This document shows, piece by piece, positions 6,533 through 7,638 of a stretch of DNA of 7,638 bases (its first letter is position 1; every line of letters starts with the position of its first letter). The notes beneath the pieces are model-generated. The model was given only the letters and a program-made list of their open reading frames with translations, searched no databases and was not told the DNA's origin. Made by a program: the position numbers and the translations under genes. The DNA comes from an uncultured Alphaproteobacteria bacterium (lineage in GTDB: Bacteria > Pseudomonadota > Alphaproteobacteria > Micavibrionales > Micavibrionaceae): assembly GCA_934538895.1 (NCBI GenBank), contig CAKTCH010000068.1, positions 1-7,638 of the forward strand, in the 5' to 3' direction.

Positions 6533-7540
6533 CTAGAACGGTTTTACCTGCCCGCGTACCGATGCGCGCGCCAGCAATTCCTCGAACGCCGCGAGAAAGC
6601 GATTACGAATCGGATCGGCTTCCATCAATATTTCGTGACGGGCATCAGACAGCTCCAGCAGCGTCGCGTGGGGGATCAGGCGCGCGGCACGGCGTATGGC
6701 GTTGTTATCGACGATGGTATCCTTGCCCGCGAGCGCCATCAGTATGGGTGTTTGAATACCCTTCAATATATCGGCGCGATTCATGAAGCCGCATGATTTC
6801 ACGGCTTCATGCAGCCAGCGGAATGTCGGGCTGCCGACTTGCAAGCGTGGATCGTGCAACGACCAGGCGTTATGAACGGCGTCGCGCACCGGATCGCTGG
6901 AGAAAACATTCTGGCCGGGCTTGTCGCGCGCCGATTCTTTCCAGTCACCGCCGCCGAAAACGTAAGAGGTGCTCATCGCTTCATTGAGCAATCCCATGAT
7001 GAGAGGACGCAGAGCGGCGGGAACCATGCGCACGTCGCGAATGCCCATCATCGGGGCGCTGAAGGCTGCGCAGGCAAAAGTCCCCGGATGCGTTTGCAGG
7101 TAGCGCAGGCCGATATGTCCGCCCATGGAATGGCCCAGCAGCACCAGCGGAATCCGCCCCACATCGGGATGCACGGCGGAATGTTTCACATACTCCATGA
7201 TAAAATAATGGAAATCTTCCACGTCGTCTTCGAAACCGGAGGAATGGCGCTTGTGCGGGGCGTTCTTTAAATGACGATCCGATAAACCCTGGCCCTGCCA
7301 GTCCATCACCCACAGGCTCAGGTTGCGTTGGAGCAGATCTTGCGCCAGTTCAAAATATTTCTCGCCGAATTCGCTCAGCCCCGGCGCCACGATAACGACG
7401 GCATCGGGAATGCGGCTTTCCGGCGCCACGGTGCCGAAACGAATTTTGCGTCCCTGCGGATTGGTAAAAACATGCCAGCGCCAGCCCACGGGCGGCAGGA
7501 AACGGGGTTCAAGGGCGGGGGGAGGGGGATCATGTTCCAT
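6533..7540 (-). CDS. Alpha/beta hydrolase, lysophospholipase/monoacylglycerol lipase-like (S33, Hydrolase_4)
   Basis: A 335-residue serine hydrolase of the family that includes PldB-type lysophospholipases and monoglyceride lipases; the natural substrate is not readable from sequence, but lipid esters are plausible. The core shows VVIVAPGLSEFGEKY (48-62, oxyanion-hole strand), DWQGQGLSDR (80-89), the nucleophile elbow GHSMGG with S138, a cap region (about 165-240), AGKDTIVD with acid D274, and ARHEILME with catalytic H302, so the triad is complete. The Pro-rich N-terminus (DPPPPAL) is not a signal peptide and no membrane segment is seen, so a cytoplasmic or peripheral enzyme is likely. ATG 7540 has no clear ribosome site; the same frame is open upstream back to TAA at 7583-7585 without another ATG. 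A 6-base stem at 6527-6543 (AACCGT/ACGGTT) surrounds the stop codon but lacks a T-run. Confidence 0.9.
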   Translation of the reverse strand: MEHDPPPPALEPRFLPPVGWRWHVFTNPQGRKIRFGTVAPESRIPDAVVIVAPGLSEFGEKYFELAQDLLQRNLSLWVMDWQGQGLSDRHLKNAPHKRHSSGFEDDVEDFHYFIMEYVKHSAVHPDVGRIPLVLLGHSMGGHIGLRYLQTHPGTFACAAFSAPMMGIRDVRMVPAALRPLIMGLLNEAMSTSYVFGGGDWKESARDKPGQNVFSSDPVRDAVHNAWSLHDPRLQVGSPTFRWLHEAVKSCGFMNRADILKGIQTPILMALAGKDTIVDNNAIRRAARLIPHATLLELSDARHEILMEADPIRNRFLAAFEELLARASVRGQVKPF

Positions 7541-7582
7541 GGTAATGGCATGATAATACAGCTTTATACGGAAGAACAGGGG

Positions 7583-7638
7583 TTATGGCCGCAAAGCCAT
7601 CCGCACCGCTTCGCCGATGATCTGAGAGCGTATCTCAT
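7583..7638 (-). CDS. Possible 3' end of another minus-strand gene
   Basis: Read on the minus strand from the right edge, one frame gives EIRSQIIGEAVRMALRP followed by TAA at 7583-7585. The codons show GC-rich third positions (12 of 17) like the neighbouring genes, and the residue pattern resembles a normal helical C-terminus. It would end 42 bases before the alpha/beta hydrolase start, consistent with an operon. With only ~18 codons no family can be named. A competing plus-strand frame from ATG 7550 is also open to the edge, so this call is tentative. Confidence 0.35.
   Translation of the reverse strand, partial: EIRSQIIGEAVRMALRP

Noticed and set aside
6527..6543. AACCGT/ACGGTT hairpin at the hydrolase stop as a terminator
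   Set aside because: The stem is 6 bases with a 5-base loop and no T-run follows on the minus strand, so it is too weak; the next minus-strand gene may simply be read through.
1..7638. tRNA, rRNA, CRISPR array, insertion sequence or attachment site
   Set aside because: No cloverleaf-like sequence, regularly spaced repeats, transposase motif or paired terminal repeats were seen; the window is almost fully covered by protein genes.

Overview
The window is a GC-rich, gene-dense stretch of what is most likely an alphaproteobacterial chromosome. The gene order lpxC - (extra gene) - bamD/comL - recN - ligA is the conserved block found downstream of the ftsQ-ftsA-ftsZ division genes in Alphaproteobacteria. 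Protein style (RecN ending its ABC signature region with THSPQVAARA, a BamD of about 280 residues) also fits a Rhodospirillales- or Micavibrionales-like lineage, but the exact taxon cannot be fixed from sequence alone.

Layout, plus strand: bases 1-323 hold the 3' end of lpxC (lipid A synthesis). A 135-base gap with a hairpin follows, then 459-1445, a DUF2419-family queuosine salvage hydrolase (Qng1-like), which is an insertion into the usual lpxC-bamD order. Next come bamD (1541-2377, outer-membrane assembly lipoprotein) and recN (2398-4059, double-strand break repair), 20 bases apart and probably co-transcribed. The 88-base gap between recN and ligA holds a perfect GC-rich palindrome and a 14-codon relic that reads like the first residues of a GIY-YIG endonuclease, whose stop codon directly abuts the ligA start. 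ligA (4148-6226, NAD-dependent DNA ligase) is complete, but its first ~60 codons are strikingly AT-rich.

Layout, minus strand: ligA converges with, and overlaps by 11 bases, a small conserved-looking unknown gene (6216-6473). That gene lies downstream of an alpha/beta hydrolase of the lysophospholipase/S33 type (6533-7540). The last ~55 bases may hold the 3' end of a further minus-strand gene.

Functionally the plus-strand genes are envelope biogenesis (LpxC, BamD) plus genome maintenance (RecN, LigA), with tRNA-modification salvage (Qng1) added. Nothing here amounts to a clear new multi-gene system. The most unusual points are the recN-ligA junction (palindrome + GIY-YIG relic + AT-rich ligA 5' end) and the queuosine salvage gene inside an envelope/division-linked locus.
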